A DNA stretch of 64,000 nt from assembly GCA_903873185.1 (NCBI GenBank), contig CAIQNN010000023.1, positions 1-64,000 on the forward strand, in the 5' to 3' direction. Numbering within the stretch: position 1 is the stretch's first letter; each line of letters starts with the position of its first letter. Position numbers and translations under genes: made by a program. Of the stretch, positions 44,280 to 54,225 are shown piece by piece. Source of the stretch: an uncultured Actinomycetes bacterium. GTDB taxonomy: Bacteria; Actinomycetota; Actinomycetes; Nanopelagicales; Nanopelagicaceae. The notes beneath the pieces are model-generated. The model worked only from the letters and a program-made list of their open reading frames with translations. It had not been told where the DNA came from and ran no database searches.

Positions 44280-46141
44280 TACTTTTCGCTCCTTCCATAT
44301 CCATATGGATCGCTAGTGATTATCGGGGCTTCATCAAAGTTCTCTAGTGGGACAGGGAATGGAACGGTCCACTCTAGAGTCTTAGCTCCCCATGGGTTCA
44401 TTGGAGCGATTGCTCCCTTGCGCCAGGAGTGAACTACCGCCCATAGCAAGGTGATCATTCCGGTTCCGATCAGGTAAGCACCCATGGTGCTGATTCGATC
44501 AGAGTTGCGATAGACCGCAGCGTAATCGGCTACTCGGCGGGGCTGACCTTCAGCGCCAGCGATAAACATTCCCAAGAAGAGGATCTGGAATCCGATTTGG
44601 GTAAACCAGAAAGAAATGTAACCAGCTCGCTCATTAAGCATTCGGCCGGTCATCTTAGGGAACCAGTAAACCAATCCAGCGATTGCACCGGTTAGCGCAG
44701 CACCCATCAAGGTGTAGTGGAAGTGTGCGGTTACATACATGGAACCATGAAGGTAGTTATCGGCTGGAACGTCAGAGAGGTAAACCCCTGTAACGCCACC
44801 GATCAACATATTCCAAAGGAAGGCATAGACCGAAAGCATTGGAAGCTTCATCCAAGGTTTTCCACGCCACAGCGTTCCCAAGATAACCAAGAAGATCAGG
44901 CCGGTCGGCACTGAGATCATCTCAGTAGTGACCATGAATGGCCCATTGAGCATTGGCAACCAACCAGACATATACATGTGGTGCGCCCAAACCAAGACGG
45001 ATAGTCCGGCGATTCCAGCAAAGCCAAGGATCGCGGCCGTATAAGAGAAGAGCGGCTTACGTACAAAGACGGGTGCAACTTCCATCAAGATGGCAACACC
45101 AGGAAGCAGAATTACATATACCTCTGGGTGACCCATGATCCAGAAGAGGTGGGCATAGAGCCAACCACTTCCGCCGAAGTTAGCATCGAAGTAAGTAGTT
45201 CCTGCAGTTCGATCCAAGGCGGTCATGATCATCGAGACCATGAAGGTTGGGAAGGCTGGAATAGCAAGGGCTACCGACATGGTTGCGCCGATTACGAAGA
45301 TTGGGACGCGGTTCCACTTCATTCCCTTTGCGCGCATTGTTACAACCGTTGCGGTGATGTTGGCACCAGCAACTGCAGTAGAAATTGCAAAGATAATGAT
45401 GGTTGCCACGAAGGCATTCATTCCGGGTCCGGCTTGAACGCTAAGTGGTGCGTAAGCAGTCCAACCAGTAGGAATTCCACCTAAGAACCAAGCGCTGCAA
45501 AGAACTGGGATGGCGGTAAAGAGAACCCACCAGCTAAGTGCATTGAGTCTTGGGAAAGCCATATCTCGGGCACCGATCATGATCGGCAAGATGAAGTTTC
45601 CGAAAGGACCAGTGGAAACAACGATCATGGCAACGATCATGGTGATTCCATGAAGACCGACCAGTGAGTTGTAAATAACTGGCGTTACGAACTTTGAACC
45701 AGGGCTTATTAAGTTGGTTCGGATCATCATTGCTAACGTGCCGCCAACGCCCAGCATTGCCATTACTCCGACCAGATATTGAATTCCAACCACTTTATGG
45801 TCGGTGCAATAGCGGAAGTATCTGGAGACGCCTTGGCCTTCGCCAGCTAAGAAGAGTTGTTCTTCAGCGGTTAGATCTTTTCCGATCAACCAACGGAATG
45901 GTCCAATGAAGGCACCAATACCGAGCATGAAACCGAAGCTCCACATGAACATAGAGATTAAAAGAACCTTATTTACATTTCGCGCGACCGTCATATCTTG
46001 ACCAGAGCGCAACCAGTAATAAGTTCCGAAGGCGAAAATGGCACCGATAACCAATCCGGTACCCATGTGAAGTTTGGTAATCAAACTCTTCTGTGGGTTA
46101 GGAATTGGATGAGATCCAACTTGATGTTCTAGCGTGGTCAT
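44279..46141 (-). CDS. ctaD: Haem-copper oxidase subunit I, with non-canonical proton/Mg sites
   Basis: 620 residues from the ATG at 46141, which overlaps the ctaC stop (ATGA). All redox ligands are present: low-spin haem H164 and H475, CuB H338/H387/H388, haem a3 H473, and the cross-link Tyr342 in GHPEVYVIL. The D-channel entry DMAFPRLN and the E340 position are kept. Two changes are notable. The K-channel motif PTGxK reads PTGLI (Ile416 for Lys), and the Mg-site HD before AHFHY is HG (Gly466). O2 reduction is still expected; coupling may differ. Numbering is from this start. Confidence 0.94.
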   Translation of the reverse strand: MTTLEHQVGSHPIPNPQKSLITKLHMGTGLVIGAIFAFGTYYWLRSGQDMTVARNVNKVLLISMFMWSFGFMLGIGAFIGPFRWLIGKDLTAEEQLFLAGEGQGVSRYFRYCTDHKVVGIQYLVGVMAMLGVGGTLAMMIRTNLISPGSKFVTPVIYNSLVGLHGITMIVAMIVVSTGPFGNFILPIMIGARDMAFPRLNALSWWVLFTAIPVLCSAWFLGGIPTGWTAYAPLSVQAGPGMNAFVATIIIFAISTAVAGANITATVVTMRAKGMKWNRVPIFVIGATMSVALAIPAFPTFMVSMIMTALDRTAGTTYFDANFGGSGWLYAHLFWIMGHPEVYVILLPGVAILMEVAPVFVRKPLFSYTAAILGFAGIAGLSVLVWAHHMYMSGWLPMLNGPFMVTTEMISVPTGLIFLVILGTLWRGKPWMKLPMLSVYAFLWNMLIGGVTGVYLSDVPADNYLHGSMYVTAHFHYTLMGAALTGAIAGLVYWFPKMTGRMLNERAGYISFWFTQIGFQILFLGMFIAGAEGQPRRVADYAAVYRNSDRISTMGAYLIGTGMITLLWAVVHSWRKGAIAPMNPWGAKTLEWTVPFPVPLENFDEAPIITSDPYGYGRSEK

Positions 46142-46938
46142 GCGACGTGACCTCCTTGTGCGGTTACCCAATTATTAAAATCGGCTGCAGTCATGATCTG
46201 ACCGGTGGTTTCCATGTATGCGTGGTAGAGCCCGCAGAGTTCGGCGCATTTAACATCGATGGCGCCTAACTTTGTTGGAGTGGTGTGAACTACCGTTGTC
46301 TGTAATCGATTTGCATCAACTTTAACTCCAAGTTGAACTGGCCAGAAAGAGTGATTCACGTCAGAGGAGATAACATCAAAGATCACTGGTTGATCGATCG
46401 GCAGGTTCAGTTCGTGCGTCTCGATGCCTTGAGCTGGATATTTAAAGGTCCAGACCCATTGCGATCCAGTTACTTCAACTACCATCGCGGTTCTAGCTTC
46501 GGAAGCTGCTGCCTCGGAACCAACATTGAGTTCCACTAAACCCCAGATAATTGCGAGCAATGCCATAAGGCTGGAGACAATTCCCCAAACAACGACAACC
46601 GGAGTGTTAGTTCGGATTGCTGGTCCATCCTCTGGAGGAGTATCACCTGTGTGTCGATTTAAGAAGGTATACGTGGCAATTCCCAAGACGACACCGCAAA
46701 CTGGAGCAGAAATATAAGTGAAGGCAACCATTAAGGCTTCATTCGCTTTCATATCGGTGCTCATAATTGTTGGCATCCATTTTGGATAAAAGTCACGTCC
46801 AAGGATTACAAAAACCAGGGTAAAGAAAATCCCTAGTACAAACGATTGCACTACATCCTTACGTTTCAAAAAGGTGATTACTCGATCACCAGGTGTGGGA
46901 GGTAATACTTCTTCAACTTCGTGATCATGAGAACTCAT
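46138..46938 (-). CDS. ctaC: Cytochrome c oxidase subunit II (CuA)
   Basis: 266 residues from the ATG at 46938, which overlaps the stop of the upstream gene. All CuA ligands are present: H197 (NHSFWP), C231, E233, C235 (CAELCG), H239 and M242. Unusually three hydrophobic helices (about 32-50, 68-95, 114-135) precede the cupredoxin domain instead of the usual two. No fused cytochrome c domain. Takes electrons from a cytochrome c or copper protein and passes them to CtaD. Confidence 0.93.
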   Translation of the reverse strand: MSSHDHEVEEVLPPTPGDRVITFLKRKDVVQSFVLGIFFTLVFVILGRDFYPKWMPTIMSTDMKANEALMVAFTYISAPVCGVVLGIATYTFLNRHTGDTPPEDGPAIRTNTPVVVVWGIVSSLMALLAIIWGLVELNVGSEAAASEARTAMVVEVTGSQWVWTFKYPAQGIETHELNLPIDQPVIFDVISSDVNHSFWPVQLGVKVDANRLQTTVVHTTPTKLGAIDVKCAELCGLYHAYMETTGQIMTAADFNNWVTAQGGHVA

Positions 46939-47660
46939 GCGACGCTCACCTTTCCAGACATATAACCGAGTTGACCCATAACGGCGCCAAACTTTGCGTA
47001 GGTACCGTCGCCACATGGATATTCACAATTCCAGACATATTCACCTTTACCACCGGTGATGAAAGAGAAAACAACTTTATGTCCGACAGGCAAAGTGCCT
47101 TTGTCGTCATAAACCTTCATCTGGTCATCGGTCATCTTTGGAAGTGGAACATTTACAAAAAGCGGATCTTGAGTTGATGTTGGCAGACCATGCAGCGTGA
47201 AAGTGTGTTGCACCCCATCGGCAGGGAGGGCAGAGACTTGGGTTCCATCAATCGTCATGGTGCCGTCAACTGTTCCAACGACCTTTCCAAAGTAGGCATG
47301 ATTTAGTTTTTCACCGCTGTCGTAAACCGTGAGCGTCATCGTCACATATGAATGTGCTGGGAGAACCAGGTGAGTAGCTGGGCCGTATGACGGCCAACCA
47401 GGATGACTGCCACCATTTGCGCCGTGAGACTTTGAAAGAACGGAGTCTGGATAGACACCTTCTTCAATAAAGGCGTGAGGTAGAACACCTTGGGGTGTGC
47501 TCATCGTTCCAGAGACGGTTGCATAAAGTTTTTTCTGTGGATCCGCACTTAAAGTGTGCAATACAACGCCGACCGTTGAGACGACGATCACACCCAGTAG
47601 TACAAATATCAAGCCACCGATCGCACTCTTATTATTTCGAGTTGAGGTAGTCGTGGTCAC
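46935..47660 (-). CDS. Membrane-anchored cupredoxin-like protein, first gene of the oxidase operon
   Basis: 241 residues from a GTG with GAAAGG upstream. One N-terminal membrane helix (about 12-35) precedes a soluble beta-rich domain. The end resembles a degenerate CuA site: NHAYF (H121) in place of NHSFW, and VWNCEYPCG with C212/C216 at CuA Cys spacing. The later His is missing and Met228/Met234 are possible ligands. Translationally coupled to ctaC (ATGA). It may be a copper electron carrier to CtaC or an assembly factor; both are inference. Confidence 0.72.
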   Translation of the reverse strand: MTTTTSTRNNKSAIGGLIFVLLGVIVVSTVGVVLHTLSADPQKKLYATVSGTMSTPQGVLPHAFIEEGVYPDSVLSKSHGANGGSHPGWPSYGPATHLVLPAHSYVTMTLTVYDSGEKLNHAYFGKVVGTVDGTMTIDGTQVSALPADGVQHTFTLHGLPTSTQDPLFVNVPLPKMTDDQMKVYDDKGTLPVGHKVVFSFITGGKGEYVWNCEYPCGDGTYAKFGAVMGQLGYMSGKVSVA

Positions 47661-47789
47661 TTCCCAGCCTTTCGTGAGGTTTGTAAACTCTGACGCGAGG
47701 GTACGCCAACCAGTATCTTTAGGGAACTCTCAACGCGTTACAAAAAATTTATATACCCATTGTCTAATACCAAGAGTTTGAAGGTGGTT

Positions 47790-48605
47790 ATGAAGCTAAA
47801 CCCGGCGTGGGATCTACTTTTTGCGATCACCTTATTATTAGTTGCCTATTGGTATCGCTGGGAGCGACCAAGCGTTGAATTAATAGCGCGTTGGCGCCGG
47901 GTCGCCTTCTATAGCGCGCTCAGCCTTACATTCATTGTTTTAGTGGGACCCGTACCCCATATTGCGGTACGACTCTTTTGGGTTCATATGGTTCAACATA
48001 TTCTCCTAATGATGCTGATTTCCCCGCTTTTAGTGCTCGGCTCCCCAATCAAGTTGGCTCTAAACTCAAGAAACGGCCAAATAAGTAGGGCTTCACGCTC
48101 AATTTCTCGCGTTCCAGCAGTCCGACTCCTCTTTAAACCACAAGTTGGGTTCGTGATTTTCCTGGCGACTTTGATCGCCACCCACTTCTCGCCCTTAGCT
48201 GATGCTGGAATGCTGAATAGCAATGTGCACTGCTTCGAGTTGATTCTCTTCCTACTCTCGGGGGTTATCTATTACTACCCAGTCCTCGACGGTAACCCAG
48301 CGCCTTTCCCAGTCTCATATGCGGTTCGGCTCGGTTCCCTCTTTGCCATGATGTTGCCCGAGACAATGACCGGCTTCTTTCTCTACTCGGGAAATAAATT
48401 GCTCCATTCAGTCACGATGGAGATGAGTGCTAGCACTCATCGGCTTTCACCGTTACGCGATCAACATACCGGCGGCGCCCTGATGTGGGCGATGGGAATG
48501 TTGATCGATTCGATGTGGGTAGTTTTAGCAGCCAAGGATTGGTTTGCCAACGAGAAGCGGATGGCGGATTTAGAAGATCAAGAAAATGCGAAGGGTGTGG
48601 AATGA
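47790..48605 (+). CDS. ctaG: CtaG-like (caa3-type) oxidase assembly membrane protein
   Basis: 271 residues from an ATG at 47790 with AAGGTGG; a TTG 30 bases upstream is less likely. About seven membrane helices with the family pattern VHMVQHILLMMLISPLLVLG and His-rich loops (HCFELILF, MEMSASTHRL). PF09678-type proteins help place CuB in haem-copper oxidases. Divergent from the ctaCDE operon; its stop overlaps the next small gene. Confidence 0.87.
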   Translation: MKLNPAWDLLFAITLLLVAYWYRWERPSVELIARWRRVAFYSALSLTFIVLVGPVPHIAVRLFWVHMVQHILLMMLISPLLVLGSPIKLALNSRNGQISRASRSISRVPAVRLLFKPQVGFVIFLATLIATHFSPLADAGMLNSNVHCFELILFLLSGVIYYYPVLDGNPAPFPVSYAVRLGSLFAMMLPETMTGFFLYSGNKLLHSVTMEMSASTHRLSPLRDQHTGGALMWAMGMLIDSMWVVLAAKDWFANEKRMADLEDQENAKGVE

Positions 48606-48847
48606 GTCAGAACGAAACCCCACCGCATTTAGATCCAAAGCGAAAATGGATCTTGGGTGCGATCCCAGTTTGCTTAGTTCTAGGGGTAATTGAATTTCAG
48701 CGCGCGCTTAGCGGAAATCATCGAAGTTGGGTCTATGTCTTCGAATGGCCATTCTTTGGGTTATTTATTTATTACATGTACTGGAAACTATCCGAAATTC
48801 GAGAACCCTATGACGATTCCGATGATCCGAAGCGTGAGATCGATTAG
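48602..48847 (+). CDS. Small two-helix membrane protein coupled to ctaG
   Basis: 81 residues; the ATG overlaps the ctaG stop (ATGA), so it is translationally coupled. Two hydrophobic stretches (about 17-33 and 45-62) and an acidic tail (EPYDDSDDPKREID). No known family. Position suggests a role in oxidase assembly or as a minor subunit. Confidence 0.75.
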   Translation: MSQNETPPHLDPKRKWILGAIPVCLVLGVIEFQRALSGNHRSWVYVFEWPFFGLFIYYMYWKLSEIREPYDDSDDPKREID

Positions 48848-50293
<1,446 letters not shown>

Positions 50294-50342
50294 CTATACT
50301 CTTTAATTACGAGCCTGTTCAGCCAGGCGGTAAACTCGTAAC

Positions 50343-51440
50343 GTGCTTGCCTTAATCAACTTATCCACTGAACTCTTTTTCTGGTTCCTAGCCGTGGGAG
50401 CCTTGGTTTTGGTAGTCATCTTCTGGTCAAAACTAGCTAAATCATCATTTCGGTACGTTTTCTTGCGGGTAAGTAGTTTGGTATTAATTCAGGTCTTAAT
50501 TGTCGTCTCGGCCGGAATCACAATCAACCGCTCCGGAAACTTTTATGAAAGTTGGGGCGATCTCTTTGGTAGCAAGAAGAACCTGGCAAAGATTGCAATT
50601 AGTCCGACTGCGCTCTCGGCAATCTCATCAAAGGATTTGGCTTCCGCTACCAGAACTGCAGGAGGAAGTTTAATATTTAAAGAGGTAATCACGGGCGCGA
50701 AATCAAAAGTGAGTGATTACGTATATGTGGTTACCTCGCCAACCATCAGCAAGTTATTGCTGGCCAAGAACAGTTCTGGTATTGGCACCAACTATCAAGT
50801 AGTTGAATTATTTCCGGGCTACCCAGGCGTTCCGCAAACTTGGATCGGAACCATGGGTGGGATTACCACTATGGAGAATTTGGAGAATTCTGGACAAATA
50901 AAACCAACGATTGCAATTATCCCGGCAATAAATGTAGTCGCTGGACAAGATACCGAGTGTCTTAATTACGTGGGCGGTGCTCAAGTTGAAACTTGGTTAA
51001 CCGCAGATATGAAAACTTTGGCAAAGAATTTCGTGGGCATTGATGATCGACTATGGAGTTCATTTGGTTATTCCACCGGCGGTTGGTGTGCCGCGGAAGT
51101 GGCGGTGCGACATCCAGAACAATATGCCCAAGCGATTTCATTGGCTGGTTATTTCGAGCCCACTTTCGCGTTCGGTATCAATAGTCGTGAACGGAACTTT
51201 CTTTCCAATAAATACGATTTGATTAAAACTTTGAAGGCGACTTCTAGCAATTTGAAAATGTTAACAATTGCTAGCAAGCGCGATAAGTACTCTTACTTCT
51301 CAACGAAACGGTTTATCGCGGCTAGTTCCAACCTCATTTCAGTAAAGTTCGATGAGATTCCAAATGGCGGCCACAACATAAAAGTCTGGAAGCCTTATGT
51401 AGCGACCGGCTTTCTTTGGTTAAATGCAGTTGCTCCGTAA
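50343..51440 (+). CDS. Membrane-anchored alpha/beta-hydrolase (putative esterase)
   Basis: 365 residues from a GTG at 50343. Two N-terminal membrane helices (about 8-28 and 42-62) are followed by a putative-esterase domain (antigen-85/mycolyltransferase-like). Nucleophile elbow GYSTGGW (Ser244), a Cys pair (TECLNY and GGWCA), Asp in SKRDKYSY and His in NGGHNIKVW form a plausible triad. Probably acts outside the membrane on an envelope ester; no mycolic acid genes are seen here. Confidence 0.82.
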   Translation: MLALINLSTELFFWFLAVGALVLVVIFWSKLAKSSFRYVFLRVSSLVLIQVLIVVSAGITINRSGNFYESWGDLFGSKKNLAKIAISPTALSAISSKDLASATRTAGGSLIFKEVITGAKSKVSDYVYVVTSPTISKLLLAKNSSGIGTNYQVVELFPGYPGVPQTWIGTMGGITTMENLENSGQIKPTIAIIPAINVVAGQDTECLNYVGGAQVETWLTADMKTLAKNFVGIDDRLWSSFGYSTGGWCAAEVAVRHPEQYAQAISLAGYFEPTFAFGINSRERNFLSNKYDLIKTLKATSSNLKMLTIASKRDKYSYFSTKRFIAASSNLISVKFDEIPNGGHNIKVWKPYVATGFLWLNAVAP

Positions 51441-51445
51441 ATAAG

Positions 51446-53119
51446 TCAAACAGAGTGCGAACGGAAGCTTGCGATAAATTTTTCGGCGCGGAGTGCCGCC
51501 CAAGCGACCGAAACTAAATTGCTTGCCTTCGGATAGAGGACATATCTGGTCTCCCATTCGGGTTGGAACTTTGCATTGAAGCGATACAGCGATTCAACCT
51601 GGAACCAATTTGAGAGAAAACGAATCAAGTTACGAATTCCACGTGTTACCGGTCCAGCGCTGATTTTGTCTGCTCGTTCAAAAAGCGATCGAAATGCCGC
51701 AAAGTTTAGAGATATTTGGGTTATGCCATTCTCTTTCGCGTATTCCACGGTTGCACTAATCATCAATTCGTTAACGCCAGGATCATTTTCGCGGTCGCGT
51801 TGCATTCGATCAAGTGAGAGCCGATTGGTGGTCCAAGGAACAAAGTAAAGGAATCCTTTAATCTCGCCATTTAGTTCGGAAACTGTTACGAAGGTATCGC
51901 CATCAACTGCTTCGCCGAAGCGATCCATTGACATCGAAAAACCTCGCTCCGGAACGCCGTAGCGCCAAGTTTTTGCCAATGAACGCAATTCTTTTTTAGT
52001 ACTTTCCGGAAGATCCGACCACTTCGATGAGTAAGTGGAATAACCCTTGCGACTAATTCGATTAACCATTTGACGGACGTTGCTCATTGAACGACCCTCG
52101 AGGGTGAAATTCGCAACGTTGATAATTGCCTCATCGCCAATATCGATGGCCAACATTCCAGCTTTCTCTACCCACAACTCGCCTCCATGATCGCTGCATC
52201 CCATAACTGCAGGTGTCCAGGCATGGCGACGTGCAATTTCCAGAAACTCATCAATCGCTTCACTCCATAATGAGTACTCACCGAAGGGATCACCGCTGGC
52301 GAGCATTACGCCACCTTGGACACGGTAGGCGATTCCCGCTTTGCGGTTTTTAGCCCAGACCACACTCTTGTCCAGCCGAGTGGCGAAGTAACCAAGTGAA
52401 TCCTGTTCTTGGTCATGTCGAATCAACTTTTTAACTTGATCCAATTCTTCTGGCGACATCTTTGGAGTTGGTTCGATTCTTCGGAAGTACAACCAAACTG
52501 GAATAACAATTAGGGAGACGCCAAACGTTCCAAGCGTTATTCCGACAACATCATTGATTCGATCACTAGCAAAGTGAACGGGTCCGGCGATACCGATGAA
52601 TCCTTCTAGAACTGTGAGTGCAATATCCGAAAACGATGGGTAACCAATCACTTCAGAGCCATGGCGAATGTAGAGAATGAGAATGCTCGCTATTGCAAAG
52701 ACGATGAAAGCTAAAAGAAATCCGAGCAACGGCCTAAATTTTGTAGTTGGGTCAGATTCGGCGAAGAACTCTTTGCGGTAGATCACCAAAAGAAGCACTA
52801 ATAAGATCGAAATCGATATTTCAATTGGAGCCGCTGTGAACCGGAGCCCGTTGGCAAAAATAGAGATCGTCAAAATTGCCAAACTAAGTGACCAAGCTCG
52901 ACGTTTACGACGTACCAAGCCTCGGGCCAAGATAAAGGTTAAAGCGCCAGTAATTACAGAAGTAGCGAATGCGGTGGTGTGAATGAAAACTGGCAGATAA
53001 TGATGAAGATTATGGCTCTTAAGTTTTACCGGGCGAAAAATGCTGGCAGTGAGATTGAAAAAACCAACGAGATAGGCCAATCGCCCAATCCACTTAGGAA
53101 CGCTGCCACCAAGTTTCAT
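51446..53119 (-). CDS. MprF/LysX-like membrane protein (DUF2156, no LysRS domain)
   Basis: 557 residues: about six to seven N-terminal membrane helices (to about 215), then a DUF2156 domain (about 235-555) with YFATRLDKSVVWA, ASGDPFGE, and the LNFAAFRSLF block of phosphatidylglycerol lysyl-transferases. MprF-type enzymes move an amino acid from tRNA to phosphatidylglycerol. The fused lysyl-tRNA synthetase domain of mycobacterial LysX is absent. It overlaps by one base the upstream beta-propeller gene, hinting at one envelope operon. Exact substrate not certain. Confidence 0.83.
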   Translation of the reverse strand: MKLGGSVPKWIGRLAYLVGFFNLTASIFRPVKLKSHNLHHYLPVFIHTTAFATSVITGALTFILARGLVRRKRRAWSLSLAILTISIFANGLRFTAAPIEISISILLVLLLVIYRKEFFAESDPTTKFRPLLGFLLAFIVFAIASILILYIRHGSEVIGYPSFSDIALTVLEGFIGIAGPVHFASDRINDVVGITLGTFGVSLIVIPVWLYFRRIEPTPKMSPEELDQVKKLIRHDQEQDSLGYFATRLDKSVVWAKNRKAGIAYRVQGGVMLASGDPFGEYSLWSEAIDEFLEIARRHAWTPAVMGCSDHGGELWVEKAGMLAIDIGDEAIINVANFTLEGRSMSNVRQMVNRISRKGYSTYSSKWSDLPESTKKELRSLAKTWRYGVPERGFSMSMDRFGEAVDGDTFVTVSELNGEIKGFLYFVPWTTNRLSLDRMQRDRENDPGVNELMISATVEYAKENGITQISLNFAAFRSLFERADKISAGPVTRGIRNLIRFLSNWFQVESLYRFNAKFQPEWETRYVLYPKASNLVSVAWAALRAEKFIASFRSHSV

Positions 53120-54225
53120 TATCTAAAGACTCCTGTGTGTCCGAGTGAGTAACGTCCTGGTTGTGGGTATATCGCTAAGCCGTGGGGCTCTTTGCCAACC
53201 TTTATCTTGGTGAGAAATTTGCCCGCGCTAATATCAAATACATAGACCACATTGTCGTACCGCCCAGAAACCCAGAACTGTTTGCCATCGGCAGAGATCC
53301 CGCCCATATCAGGGCTACCGCCGCCAGGGATCTTCCATTTTGCAATGATCTTGTTATCGGCAAAGCGCAGCACCGAGACGCTGCCTTCGCCGCGATTAGT
53401 GATCAACGCAGTTTTGGAATCCCGGGTCACATAAATACCATGCGCCTCTTTACCAGTCTTGATTAAAGTAAATTTCCCAAACTGGTTTGCTGGCATCATC
53501 CAGACGCCGTTAGACATCATGTCCGCGATATAGAAGGTACTTCCATCTGGTGAGATCTTCACATCTTGGGGCATCGGAGTTTTTGTGAAAGTGTGCGGGA
53601 GGAATGCGGTCTTCACTAATTTCATTTTGACGGTATCAACCCAAAGAATCTCGCCATTAAATTCGCAGCTTACGGCGAAGAAATTTCCATCTTTGGTCCA
53701 GTCGGCGTGGTTAACGCCTTGGCATGGGACGCTAACGGTCTTCTTTATTTTCATTGTGTGTGGGTCGCGAAAAACGATCTGACGGTCAGCTTCAGCCATT
53801 ACCACCGCATATTTACCGTTAGGGGTGAAGTAAAGATTGTAAGGATCATGAACTGCAACTGGCTTGCCAACAGTTACGTGAAGCGGATCGATCGGAGTCA
53901 GCACGTTGCCTTCATTATTATTGATCCATAGGGTCTTTAGGTCCCAAGAAGGAACTACATGTTGTGGCCCACGAGCTACCTTTACGGTCTCAATTACTTT
54001 GAAAGTTTTTGGGTCGATTATCGAAATCGTATTTGAAGAGTGGTTAGGTACATAAACTCGCTCCGGCATATTTTTAACAACGTCGCTAAGTTGATTTGGC
54101 CGATCGGCGGCGTAAATATCATTTTGGTCAAGGACCGGCGGCATCCCAGCCAGCGGCGTTGCCGCAGCAGCAGGGGTCAGCATCGATGCGGTCGCAATTG
54201 CAGCTACCGCCCAGATTTTTTTCAT
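53119..54225 (-). CDS. Exported YVTN-type beta-propeller protein
   Basis: About 368 residues from the ATG at 54225. Signal peptide 1-22 (ATASMLTPAAAA). The mature part is a run of propeller blades of the YVTN/NHL-like type, e.g. RVYVPNHSSNTISIIDPKTF, LYFTPNGKYAVVMAEADRQI and TALITNRGEGSVSVLRF. Probably a seven-blade extracytosolic binding or scaffolding domain; no enzymatic signature. Its start overlaps the stop of the deacetylase gene (TGATG). Confidence 0.83.
   Translation of the reverse strand: MKKIWAVAAIATASMLTPAAAATPLAGMPPVLDQNDIYAADRPNQLSDVVKNMPERVYVPNHSSNTISIIDPKTFKVIETVKVARGPQHVVPSWDLKTLWINNNEGNVLTPIDPLHVTVGKPVAVHDPYNLYFTPNGKYAVVMAEADRQIVFRDPHTMKIKKTVSVPCQGVNHADWTKDGNFFAVSCEFNGEILWVDTVKMKLVKTAFLPHTFTKTPMPQDVKISPDGSTFYIADMMSNGVWMMPANQFGKFTLIKTGKEAHGIYVTRDSKTALITNRGEGSVSVLRFADNKIIAKWKIPGGGSPDMGGISADGKQFWVSGRYDNVVYVFDISAGKFLTKIKVGKEPHGLAIYPQPGRYSLGHTGVFR

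Noticed and set aside
45128-45484. Open frame on the plus strand inside ctaD
   Set aside because: Antisense shadow of a conserved oxidase gene; composition is not protein-like.
44279-46141. Nitric oxide reductase instead of O2 reductase
   Set aside because: Cross-link Tyr342 is present and an intact CuA subunit accompanies it.
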